Source: DASQBT01 sp963782495 (GTDB taxonomy: Bacteria; Pseudomonadota; Gammaproteobacteria; Burkholderiales; Thiobacillaceae). Taken from it: a stretch of 64,000 bases of DNA. Position numbers and translations under genes: made by a program. The stretch is taken from assembly GCA_963782495.1 (NCBI GenBank), contig CAWAJU010000006.1, positions 1 through 64,000 of the forward strand, written 5' to 3'. Below are positions 55,853 to 64,000 of the stretch, in pieces. Positions within the stretch are counted from its first letter, which is position 1; the number at the start of each line of letters is the position of its first letter. A model generated the notes under the pieces. The model saw only the letters and a list, made by a program, of their open reading frames with translations. It made no database searches and was not told the DNA's origin.

Positions 55853-55890
55853 CGACAAAAAACAAGAGGCAGCCGAAGCTGCCTCTTGTT
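55853..55890 (-). terminator. Strong intrinsic terminator of rpmE
   Basis: On the minus strand a perfect 13-bp stem (AACAAGAGGCAGC and its complement, 55861-55873 and 55878-55890) with a TTCG tetraloop is followed by a run of six T. It lies 19 bp after the rpmE stop. Confidence 0.9.
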
Positions 55891-55908
55891 CTGGTCCTGC
55901 ACGGACAA

Positions 55909-56115
55909 TTACTTGTTCATGCCATAGCGCTGGCGGAATTTCTCCACCCTGCCGGCTGTATCGACTATCTTCTGCTTGCCGGTGTAGAACGGATGGCACT
56001 GGGAACACACCTCGATATGCAGCGGCTTGCTCAGGATGGAACGCGTCTTGAATGTGCTGCCGCAGGAACAGGTCACGTCAATCTCGTTGTATGCGGGATG
56101 AATGTCGGCTTTCAT
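55909..56115 (-). CDS. rpmE: 50S ribosomal protein L31
   Basis: The 68-residue zinc-type L31. Four Cys are present (VTCSCGSTF and EVCSQCHPF), i.e. the C+ form. It begins MKADIHPAYNEIDVTC and ends RVEKFRQRYGM. GAGGA precedes the ATG at 56115; a longer version would start inside the intergenic region. Confidence 0.95.
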   Translation of the reverse strand: MKADIHPAYNEIDVTCSCGSTFKTRSILSKPLHIEVCSQCHPFYTGKQKIVDTAGRVEKFRQRYGMNK

Positions 56116-56220
56116 GCTTGGGTCCTCAAATACACCGCGGCGAGTACGCGGAAACCGCGCATTATCCACAAAAAATCGTGCAGTGGCAAGGATTTGCCTG
56201 TCCTGGCCCGCGCGACAAGG

Positions 56221-57483
56221 CTAGCGCCCGGTCTTCATGGCGTTGAAGAATTCGTCGTTGTTCTTGGTCGCCCGGACCTTGTCGAGCAGGAAATCCATCG
56301 CGTCAAGGTCATCCATCGGGTACAACAGCTTGCGCAGCACCCATACTTTTTGCAGGATGCTGTGCTCCATGAGCAATTCTTCGCGTCGGGTGCCGGAGCG
56401 GTTAACGTTGAGGGCGGGGTAAATCCGCTTCTCCGCCATGCGCCGATCGAGGTGGATTTCCATGTTGCCAGTGCCCTTGAATTCTTCGTAGATCACGTCA
56501 TCCATGCGCGAGCCGGTTTCGATCAGGGCGGTGGCGAGGATAGTGAGGCTGCCGCCTTCCTCGATGTTGCGCGCCGCACCGAAGAATCGTTTGGGTTTTT
56601 GCAGCGCATTGGCGTCGACCCCGCCGGTCAGCACCTTGCCGGAGGAAGGCTGCACGGTATTGTAGGCGCGCGCCAGACGAGTGATGGAATCCAGCAGTAT
56701 CACCACGTCCTTCTTGTGCTCCACCAGACGCTTGGCCTTCTCGATCACCATTTCGGCTACTTGGACGTGCCGGGAGGCTGGCTCGTCAAAGGTGGAGGCG
56801 ACGACTTCGCCGCGCACGGTTCGGGACATCTCCGTCACCTCTTCCGGGCGTTCGTCAATCAACAGCACGATGAGTTCAACATCCGGGTGGTTGGACGTGA
56901 TGGCGTGCGCCATGTGCTGCAACATGATGGTCTTGCCGGACTTCGGAGGGGACACAATGAGGCCGCGCTGACCCTTGCCGATGGGAGCAATGATGTCAAT
57001 GATGCGGCTGGTGATGTTTTCCTCTGCGCGGATGTCGCGTTCCAGTTTGAGTGGCTTGTCCGGATGCAGCGGGGTGAGGTTCTCGAACAGGATCTTGTTC
57101 TTGGTATTCTCCGGTGCCTCGCTGTTGACCGTGTCCAGCTTGGTCATCGCAAAATAACGCTCGCCGTCCTTGGGAGTGCGAATTTCGCCATCTACCGTGT
57201 CGCCGGAATGCAGATGGAAACGGCGAATCTGGCTGGGACTGACATAGATGTCGTCCGGGCTGGCCAAATAGGAAGTGTCAGGAGATCGCAGGAATCCATA
57301 TCCGTCCGGCAGCACCTCCAGCACTCCCCCGCCAAAGATGCTCTCGCCCTTCTTCGCATGATTCTTCAGCAGGGCAAAGATCAACTCCTGCTTGCGCATG
57401 CGGTTGGCGTTCTCGATGCCGTTGGTCAGGGCCATATCGACCAATTCGGTAACAGGATGTTGTTTGATTTCTGATAGGCGCAT
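56221..57483 (-). CDS. rho: Transcription termination factor Rho
   Basis: The 420-residue hexameric RNA helicase that ends transcription. N-terminal helical domain, RNA-binding OSB domain (VLEVLPDGYGFLRSPDTSY), Walker A GLIVSPPKSGKT, Walker B VVILLDSITRLARAYN and Q-loop GKVLTGGVDANAL. Standard length. It lies between trxA and rpmE, a common betaproteobacterial order. Confidence 0.97.
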   Translation of the reverse strand: MRLSEIKQHPVTELVDMALTNGIENANRMRKQELIFALLKNHAKKGESIFGGGVLEVLPDGYGFLRSPDTSYLASPDDIYVSPSQIRRFHLHSGDTVDGEIRTPKDGERYFAMTKLDTVNSEAPENTKNKILFENLTPLHPDKPLKLERDIRAEENITSRIIDIIAPIGKGQRGLIVSPPKSGKTIMLQHMAHAITSNHPDVELIVLLIDERPEEVTEMSRTVRGEVVASTFDEPASRHVQVAEMVIEKAKRLVEHKKDVVILLDSITRLARAYNTVQPSSGKVLTGGVDANALQKPKRFFGAARNIEEGGSLTILATALIETGSRMDDVIYEEFKGTGNMEIHLDRRMAEKRIYPALNVNRSGTRREELLMEHSILQKVWVLRKLLYPMDDLDAMDFLLDKVRATKNNDEFFNAMKTGR

Positions 57484-57611
57484 GGAATAAACCTGTGGGG
57501 CCGAATAGGCGGAGAAGGAAAGTCGGGTTGCGAATATCGTCTGCCGGGTACCGCCCTCGGTGGGGTGGTCAGAACCCCGGCGACGCTTGGGATGATTTCA
57601 GGTTAGCGGGC

Positions 57612-57938
57612 TTAGATGTTGCTGTCAACAAAAGCGGTCAATTGGGATTTCGACAGGGCCCCCACCTTGGTGGCTTCCACATTGCCATTCTTGAACAGCA
57701 TCAGGGTGGGAATACCGCGGATACCAAACTTGGGGGGCGTACCCTGATTCTCGTCGATATTGAGTTTGCAAACCTTGAGGCGGCCGGCGTATTCCCGCGC
57801 CACTTCGTCGAGCACCGGAGAAATCATCTTGCACGGGCCGCACCAATCGGCCCAGTAGTCCACCAGTACAGGCAGGCCGGCTTGCAATACCTCCTGCTCG
57901 AATGTGGCATCGGATACATAGTGGATGTGTTCGCTCAT
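57612..57938 (-). CDS. trxA: Thioredoxin
   Basis: A 108-residue thioredoxin with the redox site WCGPCK (about residues 32-37) and the cis-Pro in GIRGIPTLMLF. Standard single-domain size. It is upstream of rho. Confidence 0.97.
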   Translation of the reverse strand: MSEHIHYVSDATFEQEVLQAGLPVLVDYWADWCGPCKMISPVLDEVAREYAGRLKVCKLNIDENQGTPPKFGIRGIPTLMLFKNGNVEATKVGALSKSQLTAFVDSNI

Positions 57939-58139
57939 GGTGTTCTCACGGTGAAGCAGGCGGGGCGTTGACAGAGATCCCTTGGCATGACCGCCCGGGC
58001 CTGCGAGTTGAATGTGTTCGGAAAGATGTTGTGATTTTGCAGTCGCCGCCTATCGTAAAAAAGGTGGGCCCCCGCGTTAAGTAAAGTACAACGCCTAAAT
58101 GCTAGTCCAGCCAGCAACCGAATACAAGAGGGGGCCCTT

Positions 58140-58760
58140 ATGTTCAAGAACCGTCTCGATGCCGCGCAACAACTTGGCCGGGCGCTGGAGCGTTACCGGG
58201 GACAGCAGCCTCTGGTGTTGGGCATTCCCCGGGGCGCCGTACCCATGGCCCGACATATCGCCGGCCAACTCCAGGGCGAGGTCGACGTCGTGCTGGTCCG
58301 CAAATTGCCCTCCCCATACAACGTGGAACTGGCGCTGGGCGCCGTGGACGAGACCGGCTGGATGTACGTGGGCGACGATGCTGCCCGCTACGGCGGGACG
58401 CCCGAATACCTGGAACTGGAAAAAGCCCGTCAACTCGAAGTGATGCGGCAGAGGCGGCGCCGATATACACCCATCCGCCCGTCGCTCGACCCCGTCGGCC
58501 GCGTCGTCATCGTGGTGGATGACGGGTTGGCCACCGGCAGCACCATGATCGCCGCCTTGCATGCGCTTCGCGCCAGAAGCCCGGCGCGTCTGATCTGCGC
58601 GGTACCGGTCGCCCCGCCGGATACGGCCGAAAGGGTGGGTGCCGGTTGCGATGAAATGGTGTGTCTTGAGACCCCGTGGAATTTTCAGGCGGTGGGCCAG
58701 TTCTACCAGGATTTTCCTCAAGTCAACGATGATCAAGTGATCGCCGCCCTGGCAGGCTGA
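58140..58760 (+). CDS. Phosphoribosyltransferase-family protein
   Basis: A 206-residue type I PRTase fold. The PRPP loop VVIVVDDGLATGSTMIAAL is at residues 121-139. An N-terminal hood has VLGIPRGAVPMARHIA and VVLVRKLPSP. The family often stands beside alpha/beta hydrolases and its substrate is usually unknown. It is transcribed divergently from trxA. Confidence 0.85.
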   Translation: MFKNRLDAAQQLGRALERYRGQQPLVLGIPRGAVPMARHIAGQLQGEVDVVLVRKLPSPYNVELALGAVDETGWMYVGDDAARYGGTPEYLELEKARQLEVMRQRRRRYTPIRPSLDPVGRVVIVVDDGLATGSTMIAALHALRARSPARLICAVPVAPPDTAERVGAGCDEMVCLETPWNFQAVGQFYQDFPQVNDDQVIAALAG

Positions 58761-59022
58761 TTAGACCGGCAAAAGGTGGCGTACAAACGAGTCTGCCGCC
58801 AATTTCGCCGCGGCCCCAGGATGTTGGGCTCTTCCAATAGATGGGACACGGCGTGCACGATTGCCAACTCCTTCTTGCAGGTCGGTTTCTGGCCGGCGTT
58901 CCGGTTCAATGCCGAAACCGCCGTATCCTGGCCTCCGACGATGAAGAAGCTGGGCGCACACGCCGTTTATTCGCATGCGCTCGAACCGGTCAACGACAAA
59001 CTGACCGCGGAATCTTGCACAT
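58761..59022. other. Stretch between the PRTase and amrS genes
   Basis: Several frames are open on both strands (for example 58761-59102 minus) but none shows a recognisable family or a ribosome site. It may be a decayed gene. Confidence 0.35.
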
Positions 59023-60141
59023 TTACGTCCTGGCCGAATGGATCCGGATGGGAATGCGGCGGCGGCCAAAATTGCCCGCGGCGGCGCCAAAGTGTCCGGC
59101 AATCGCTGCGCCGCAATCCGGGCAATGGCCGTTCCGGGTCAGGCGGTAGGCAAGTATCTCATGCCAGTCCCGTACGATCAGCGGCTTGCGGCAGTTCGGA
59201 CAGTAGGTCGTGCCGCCTTCCGTGTCATAGACGTTTCCAGTGTAGACATGATGCAACCCCGTATCCAGCGCAATCTTGCGCGCGCGGCCAAGGGTCGAAG
59301 CCGGGGTGGCGGGTACATCCATCATCTTGAAATCCGGGTGGAAGGCGGTGAAATGAAGTGGCACATCCGCCCCCAGCTCCTGCATGATCCAGGTGCTCAT
59401 CGCGGCGATTTCCTCGCTCGAATCATTGTGCCCGGGAATGAGCAGGGTAGTGACCTCAAACCAGACCTTCGTTTCGTGGCGGAGATAGACCAGGGTATCC
59501 AGCACCGGCTGCAGGTGCGCACCGGTGAGCTTGAAGTAGAACGCCTCGGTAAAGGCCTTCAGGTCCACGTTGGCCGCATCCATCTTGGCGTAGAACTCCC
59601 GACGCGCCTCGGCATGGATGTAGCCCGCGGTGACCGCAACCGTCTTGATGCCCTGCGCGTGACAGGCATCCGCCACGTCCATGGCGTACTCGGCAAATAT
59701 CACCGGATCGTTATAGGTAAACGCCACGCTCTCGCAGCCGTATTCCGCGGCGGCCCGGGCAATGTCCTCGGGGCCGGCCTGGTCCATCAACCGGTCCATG
59801 TCACGCGACTTGGATATGTCCCAGTTCTGGCAAAACTTGCACGCCAGGTTGCAACCCGCAGTGCCGAAGGAAAGGATGGAACTGCCCGGATAAAAATGAT
59901 TGAGTGGCTTTTTCTCCACCGGGTCGATACAGAATCCGGAGGAGCGGCCATAAGTGGTAAGCACCATCCGCTCGCCCTGGCGCTGACGCACGAAACAGGC
60001 ACCGCGCTGGCCATCGTTGAGTCGGCAGTCGCGCGGGCACAGGTCGCACTGGATGCGGCCATCGTCAAGCTTGTGCCACCAGCGGCCCGGATAGGCCGAT
60101 TCGATGGCCGGGGGTTGGAATGTGTCTTCACCTGGAAACAT
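59023..60141 (-). CDS. amrS: AmmeMemoRadiSam system radical SAM enzyme
   Basis: A 372-residue radical SAM protein of the AmrS family. The cluster motif is CNLACKFCQN (CxxxCxxC), preceded by CDLCPRDCRL and followed by a C-terminal zinc-like pair (YCPNCRKPL and HCPDCGAAI). The ATG at 60141 is close to the family start; an ATG at 60195 would overlap amrA. It acts with the two genes upstream in an undefined modification. Confidence 0.88.
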   Translation of the reverse strand: MFPGEDTFQPPAIESAYPGRWWHKLDDGRIQCDLCPRDCRLNDGQRGACFVRQRQGERMVLTTYGRSSGFCIDPVEKKPLNHFYPGSSILSFGTAGCNLACKFCQNWDISKSRDMDRLMDQAGPEDIARAAAEYGCESVAFTYNDPVIFAEYAMDVADACHAQGIKTVAVTAGYIHAEARREFYAKMDAANVDLKAFTEAFYFKLTGAHLQPVLDTLVYLRHETKVWFEVTTLLIPGHNDSSEEIAAMSTWIMQELGADVPLHFTAFHPDFKMMDVPATPASTLGRARKIALDTGLHHVYTGNVYDTEGGTTYCPNCRKPLIVRDWHEILAYRLTRNGHCPDCGAAIAGHFGAAAGNFGRRRIPIRIHSART

Positions 60142-60157
60142 GGACTGTGACTCCGCA

Positions 60158-60730
60158 CTAAGCTCTCTGCGGTTCTTTCCACTTTTGCACGTCATAGCGG
60201 GACAGGAGCAGGTTGTCCGCCCAAAAGTCGACCGGCAGTCCGGCCTTGCGCTTCAACTGCTGGAGAAACTGGCGCGGTTCGGGCAGTTGCTCCCATACCT
60301 GTGGCAGGAAGGTGGCGCGATGCCAGCCACACTCCAGCACGACCCCGTCAAGATGGGGACGCAGGTATGCCAGGGCCTCGGCCTCCGTTGCCACCGCAAG
60401 CGGTTCTGGTTCGGAAAGCAGCGAGACTTCCACACTGACTTCGGCGAACTCTTCGCGCCGCAACGGAAAAAAGCGTGGATCCTCGAAAGCCGCCGCGTGG
60501 GCATTCTTGCGCACGTCTTCCAGCACGGGCCGATGCGCTTGCAAGGTGCCGATGCAGCCGCGCAATTCGCCTTTCTTCATCAGGGTGACGAAGCTGGCGC
60601 CTTGGGCGGCCAGCCAATCGGCATCCTGCGGCAGGGTAATTTCAGCCTTCAGGCCCAATGCCTGAGCGATCTCAGCGCGCGCCGCCTGGAGCAAGACCTT
60701 GCCGTCAATTCGCTCGCTCAACTCAATCAT
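60158..60730 (-). CDS. amrA: AMMECR1-domain protein
   Basis: A 190-residue AMMECR1 protein with the signature ELRGCIGTLQAHRPV and the C-terminal LPVDFWADNLLLSRYDVQKW. It overlaps the end of amrB by 8 bp and precedes amrS by 16 bp. Confidence 0.9.
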   Translation of the reverse strand: MIELSERIDGKVLLQAARAEIAQALGLKAEITLPQDADWLAAQGASFVTLMKKGELRGCIGTLQAHRPVLEDVRKNAHAAAFEDPRFFPLRREEFAEVSVEVSLLSEPEPLAVATEAEALAYLRPHLDGVVLECGWHRATFLPQVWEQLPEPRQFLQQLKRKAGLPVDFWADNLLLSRYDVQKWKEPQRA

Positions 60731-61532
60731 CGTGATCCGCCTCCGCGCTGAACGCAATTGCGGCATAACCCACCACCCTATGCCTGTCACCTGCGGTATC
60801 GCCCGAATTGCGCAGGTCCAGCAGATGGGGCTTGAGCCCCTTGCGCCGCGCCACTTGCAGCAGGCCGTTCAAGGGCGTGGCACCACAGGCCTGCTCATGG
60901 TCGAGCGGTCCCTTGAGCTCGAGTATGTCGTCAACGGTCGCGCGGTCGATGCGCCTGGCTTCCGTGTAGGCGTGATAATGCGACAGATCGGTGCTTACCA
61001 ATATTGCGGTGTCGTCTCCGCCCCACAAACGTTCGAGCACCTCGGCCACTTCTTCCGCACTGGCTTCCCCGACCGCCAGTGGAACCAACTGAAACTCCCC
61101 CAGCACTGCCTGAAGGAAGGGCAGCTGAACTTCCAACGCATGTTCCTTGGCGTGCGGCGCGTCACTACTTGTCACCTGGGGCAGGTCGGCGAGTTGATCT
61201 ATCGCCGCCCGATCCAAGGGCACCGCCCCGAGTGGAGTGGAAAAGGACGCCACGGTGGGCACGACCAACCCGTGCGCCCACACCCGGTGGGTAGGCCCCA
61301 ACAGGATAACGCGGTGGATTGAAGCTGCCTGCTTTTGCAGCAGGCGATACGCCGACGCCGCAACCGGCCCCGAGTAGATGTAGCCCGCGTGGGGCACCAC
61401 CAAAGCCTTGATCTTGAGTTCTGAGCTGTGCGCAGTTTCGAGCATTTCAGCCACATCGGCAGCCAAGCGTTGTGCATTGGCTTCATAGAACAGGCCTGCT
61501 ACGGCGGGCGGACGTATGGACGACTTGAACAC
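60723..61532 (-). CDS. amrB: Memo-family protein
   Basis: A 269-residue Memo-like protein with IRPPAVAGLFYEANAQRL, VVPHAGYIYSGPVAASAY (His metal ligand), LVSTDLSHYHAY and the C-terminal VVGYAAIAFS. A GTG at 61532 with GAGGAAG at good spacing is preferred to the longer frame. First gene of the amr operon. Confidence 0.9.
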   Translation of the reverse strand: MFKSSIRPPAVAGLFYEANAQRLAADVAEMLETAHSSELKIKALVVPHAGYIYSGPVAASAYRLLQKQAASIHRVILLGPTHRVWAHGLVVPTVASFSTPLGAVPLDRAAIDQLADLPQVTSSDAPHAKEHALEVQLPFLQAVLGEFQLVPLAVGEASAEEVAEVLERLWGGDDTAILVSTDLSHYHAYTEARRIDRATVDDILELKGPLDHEQACGATPLNGLLQVARRKGLKPHLLDLRNSGDTAGDRHRVVGYAAIAFSAEADHDD

Positions 61533-61591
61533 GGCAAAGACTTCCTCATGAACTAGTTTACAAATGGGGGCAGCGCCCCGGAATGCAAGAT

Positions 61592-62032
61592 TCAGAGCAC
61601 CACGCAATGCGCCAGAAGCTGGGGCAATTCGCGCTCGCTGGCACTGGTGTAGTCGCGGTCCACGCTGGCAGTGATCAGCCTGTTTACCCCGACCGGCAGA
61701 TGTTGCTTCAGCAACCCGATGAAGGGTGAGGACGCAGCGAGGATCAGGCGCTCGTAGCGGCCATGCGAACGGGCTTCGTCCAGCATGACCGCCAAGTGCC
61801 GGGCAAAGTGATCGGCGGCATTCTGCTTGGGCCCGGTTTGCGGAACATAGGCCCCCCGACCGTTGCCGTGACCCTGATTATGGCCAGGTCGGTCGCTAAC
61901 CAGTTCACTGCCTTTTTCCCGGCTTTCCGGATGGACATACTCGCTCACCAACTCCACCCCCTTGTTCGGACCCAGATTGGCATAGAGCTTGGCTTGGGCG
62001 GCGTTGGCAATCAATATCCATGTAGTGCTCAT
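61592..62032 (-). CDS. Host-attachment-family protein
   Basis: A 146-residue protein of the family first described as required for attachment to host cells (Host_attach), with an eRF1-like fold. Signatures: TTWILIANAAQAKLY, FARHLAVMLDEARSHGRYER and LILAASSPFIGLLKQHL. It probably is not a host factor in this organism; role unknown. Confidence 0.82.
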   Translation of the reverse strand: MSTTWILIANAAQAKLYANLGPNKGVELVSEYVHPESREKGSELVSDRPGHNQGHGNGRGAYVPQTGPKQNAADHFARHLAVMLDEARSHGRYERLILAASSPFIGLLKQHLPVGVNRLITASVDRDYTSASERELPQLLAHCVVL

Positions 62033-62162
62033 AATTACTCCTTGTGATGGGTTACATCCTGCCCTAAGCCTAGGCTTTTACTGGCCGGCGTCAAATCGCG
62101 CCGATCAAATCCCGTCTCGGGCTGGAGTAAAATGAGCCGGTGTTCAGCCTGCGAGACCTGTC

Positions 62163-62486
62163 ATGACCTATGTCGTCACCGAAAACTGCATCAAGTGCAA
62201 ATACACCGATTGCGTGGATGTGTGTCCCGTGGATTGTTTCCGGGAGGGACCGAATTTCCTCGTCATCGACCCGGACGAATGCATAGACTGCACCCTGTGC
62301 GTACCGGAGTGTCCGGCAGAGGCGATCTTCGCCGAAGACGATGTGCCCGAGGACCAACGAGCCTTCACCGCCATCAATGCCGAGTTGGCCAAAAAGTGGA
62401 AACCCATCATCGAGCGCAAGGCCGCTCCGCCGGATGCCGACGAATGGGCCACGGTAAAAGACAAGCGACACTTGCTGGAACGCTGA
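62163..62486 (+). CDS. fdxA: 7Fe-8S ferredoxin
   Basis: The 107-residue electron carrier has the two cluster motifs of the family: CIKCKYTDCVDVCPVDC (3Fe-4S) and CIDCTLCVPECP (4Fe-4S), and the conserved C-terminal tail with WPTVKDK-like WATVKDKRHLLE. Complete. Confidence 0.95.
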   Translation: MTYVVTENCIKCKYTDCVDVCPVDCFREGPNFLVIDPDECIDCTLCVPECPAEAIFAEDDVPEDQRAFTAINAELAKKWKPIIERKAAPPDADEWATVKDKRHLLER

Positions 62487-62504
62487 CCGCACTGACCGAG
62501 TCTC

Positions 62505-64000
62505 GTGTTTGAGCACGCCGCCCGGCGTATTCTTGAGGATCTGGGCGAGAGCCTGCCGGACCTCTCGGCTGCCACCGTTCTGCTCCCCAATTTACACGCC
62601 GCCGGCCCGCTGGCGGCCGCGCTGGCCCGGTTATCCGGCCGCGCAGTCCTGATTCCACCGCGGTTTTTCACCTTGGCGGCCTGGAGCGCAGCAGCACCGC
62701 TGGAACTCGATCCGCTCCCAAGTTGCCGACGCCAAAGCCAGATATACCAAGCGCTGAAAACACGCGGCTGGTTTGATGAAGCCGATCTCTGGCCGTTGAC
62801 GCGTCAAATGTTGGCCTTGTTTGATGAACTCACCCAAAACCAGGTGGCCTTGCCGGGCTCGCTTGCCAGTTTCAGCGCCGAGCTGGCCCGCGCATATCGC
62901 GCCAAGGCGACGCAGCCCCTGCAGTTTGAGGCCCGGCTAATCCACGAGCTCTGGTTCGCTCTTGCTGCGAACGCGATTCCAGATCGGGCCGCCCGTCTTG
63001 GTGCCGGACTGGCTTGGCGGGCGGCACACGAATCCGGGCCCATATTCAGCTTGGGATTGTCGCGCTTGGCGGGCATCGAGCGAGATGCGCTCAGGCGTCT
63101 GGCCGACCGGGGCATGCTTGTTGAACTTCCGGAAATGGATACAGCCAGTCCCACCATGCAGGCATTGCAAGCAACCTGGCCGCAAGGCCCGGATCCGGCG
63201 CCGTTGCTGGAACGCGCGCAAGCCCTGGCGCTGACGCTCCGCTCCAGCCCCCTGGCCCAGCGGGTGCGACTGTTTGGCGCCGCCCACCTGGAAGAAGAAG
63301 CGCAAGCCGCGGTCCTGCAAATTCGCCTCTGGCTGGCGCAGGGCCATTCCTCCATCTGCCTCATCGCCCAGGATCGGCTGGCCGCGAGACGGGTCCGTGC
63401 CCTGCTCGAGCGGAACGATATTCTGGTGCACGATGAAACCGGCTGGCCGCTCTCCACGACCGCCGCTGCCAGCATGCTGATGAGCTGGATCCAGAGCGTA
63501 GCGCAGGATTTCCGTTTCGAAACCCTGCTCGCCCTGCTCAAGTCGCCGTTGGTGCTGAGTGGCCAGCCACTGCTTCGCCTGCAGGCCAGTCAACAATTGG
63601 AGAGGGCGCTGATCGCGCATGGCCCGGCCCGCGGCCACGAGGAACTCGCCCAGCGCCTTGATCAAGCCGAACAGCACGGCCAAGCCGTGATCCAGGCGCG
63701 CGCGGCACTGGACCACCTGGTCTTGGCAGCCCGAACCCTGAGCGGCGGTCCCCGGGCGCTCACGCAATGGCTGGCGGATCTGTTGCAAAGCCTTACTGCC
63801 CTGAATACCGATCTGCACGAAGATGCGGCCGGTGCGCAGTTGCTCAATCTGCTGGCCTTGCGCCAGCGGGAACTGGCGCCCGACCGGATGCATTTCGCTC
63901 AGGCTGAATTTCGGCGCTGGCTGGATGCAGAACTGGAGGGCGCCCCCTTCCTGGAAGACCGCATCGACAGTCCGGTGGTGTTCACGCATCTGGCCGCCAC
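62505..64000 (+). CDS. AddB-like nuclease/helicase subunit, 3' end outside the window
   Basis: At least 498 residues; the frame is open to the last base. A GTG at 62505 (MFEHAARRILEDLGESLPDL) follows fdxA by 18 bp. The visible part matches the helicase-like N-terminal region of AddB/PD-(D/E)XK repair nucleases: TVLLPNLHAAGPLAAAL, RLFGAAHLEEEAQAAV and the LIAQDRLAARRVRALLER segment. The nuclease motif would lie beyond the edge. It probably works with an AddA helicase in recombinational repair. Confidence 0.75.
   Translation, partial: MFEHAARRILEDLGESLPDLSAATVLLPNLHAAGPLAAALARLSGRAVLIPPRFFTLAAWSAAAPLELDPLPSCRRQSQIYQALKTRGWFDEADLWPLTRQMLALFDELTQNQVALPGSLASFSAELARAYRAKATQPLQFEARLIHELWFALAANAIPDRAARLGAGLAWRAAHESGPIFSLGLSRLAGIERDALRRLADRGMLVELPEMDTASPTMQALQATWPQGPDPAPLLERAQALALTLRSSPLAQRVRLFGAAHLEEEAQAAVLQIRLWLAQGHSSICLIAQDRLAARRVRALLERNDILVHDETGWPLSTTAAASMLMSWIQSVAQDFRFETLLALLKSPLVLSGQPLLRLQASQQLERALIAHGPARGHEELAQRLDQAEQHGQAVIQARAALDHLVLAARTLSGGPRALTQWLADLLQSLTALNTDLHEDAAGAQLLNLLALRQRELAPDRMHFAQAEFRRWLDAELEGAPFLEDRIDSPVVFTHLAA

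Noticed and set aside
55486..57474. Long plus-strand frame opposite the rpmE/rho region
   Set aside because: Antisense to rho and rpmE; no ribosome site or family similarity.
62937..63989. A 350-codon minus-strand frame at the right edge
   Set aside because: It is antisense to the AddB-like gene, whose plus-strand frame is open from 62505 and shows family motifs.

Overview
The window looks like a betaproteobacterial chromosome, probably near Nitrosomonadales or Gallionellales. This is inferred from the gene families (PEP-CTERM protein, FdxA, AmrABS, urea carboxylase cluster, trxA-rho-rpmE order, glcDEF) and the fairly high GC; no marker search was possible.

Positions 1-20.4 kb are an accessory region at a tRNA-Phe locus. 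Four clear copies and one decayed copy of the 3' half of a tRNA-Phe gene (anticodon loop to CCA) lie in the same orientation at about 5732, 11845, 12668, 15271 and 20351. The clear copies are each followed by a terminator-like hairpin. They divide the region into segments that I read as stacked integrative elements. The leftmost is the only one still carrying an integrase. It runs on the minus strand as integrase, HTH protein, replication initiation protein, then four cargo genes, three or four of them apparently co-transcribed and one a TIGR04255-type protein. This cassette is the best candidate for an undescribed system. The next segments hold a membrane protein, an IS3-family element that cuts an HNH nuclease gene, a methyltransferase with a PEP-CTERM protein, a tiny membrane protein, a large phosphoesterase fusion, a cytochrome c, a broken sulfotransferase, a UbiE-like methyltransferase, a Met-rich 11-residue-repeat protein and a histone-H1-like DUF2934 protein.

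Positions 20.4-34 kb are a minus-strand nitrogen-scavenging cluster: NitT/TauT-type ABC transporter, creatininase-family protein, type III glutamine synthetase, NikR-like regulator, two DUF1989 proteins, biotin-dependent urea/guanidine carboxylase and allophanate hydrolase. The DUF1989 pair points to guanidine rather than urea as substrate. The regulator lacks two of the four nickel ligands of true NikR. Palindromic intergenic repeats flank the carboxylase gene on both sides.

Positions 34.5-64 kb are mostly housekeeping: a polyamine ABC transporter (potFCBA order on the minus strand), a signalling pair (HDOD-GAF-histidine kinase with REC-PAS-GGDEF-EAL), a PBP7-type endopeptidase, an AEC transporter, tartronate semialdehyde reductase, a PerM-like protein, glycolate oxidase glcDEF, a tightly coupled envelope/cofactor operon (M48 protease, glycosyltransferase, mobA, lytic transglycosylase), rpmE, rho, trxA, a phosphoribosyltransferase, the AmrA/AmrB/AmrS trio, a host-attachment-family protein, fdxA, and the start of an AddB-like nuclease gene that runs off the right edge.
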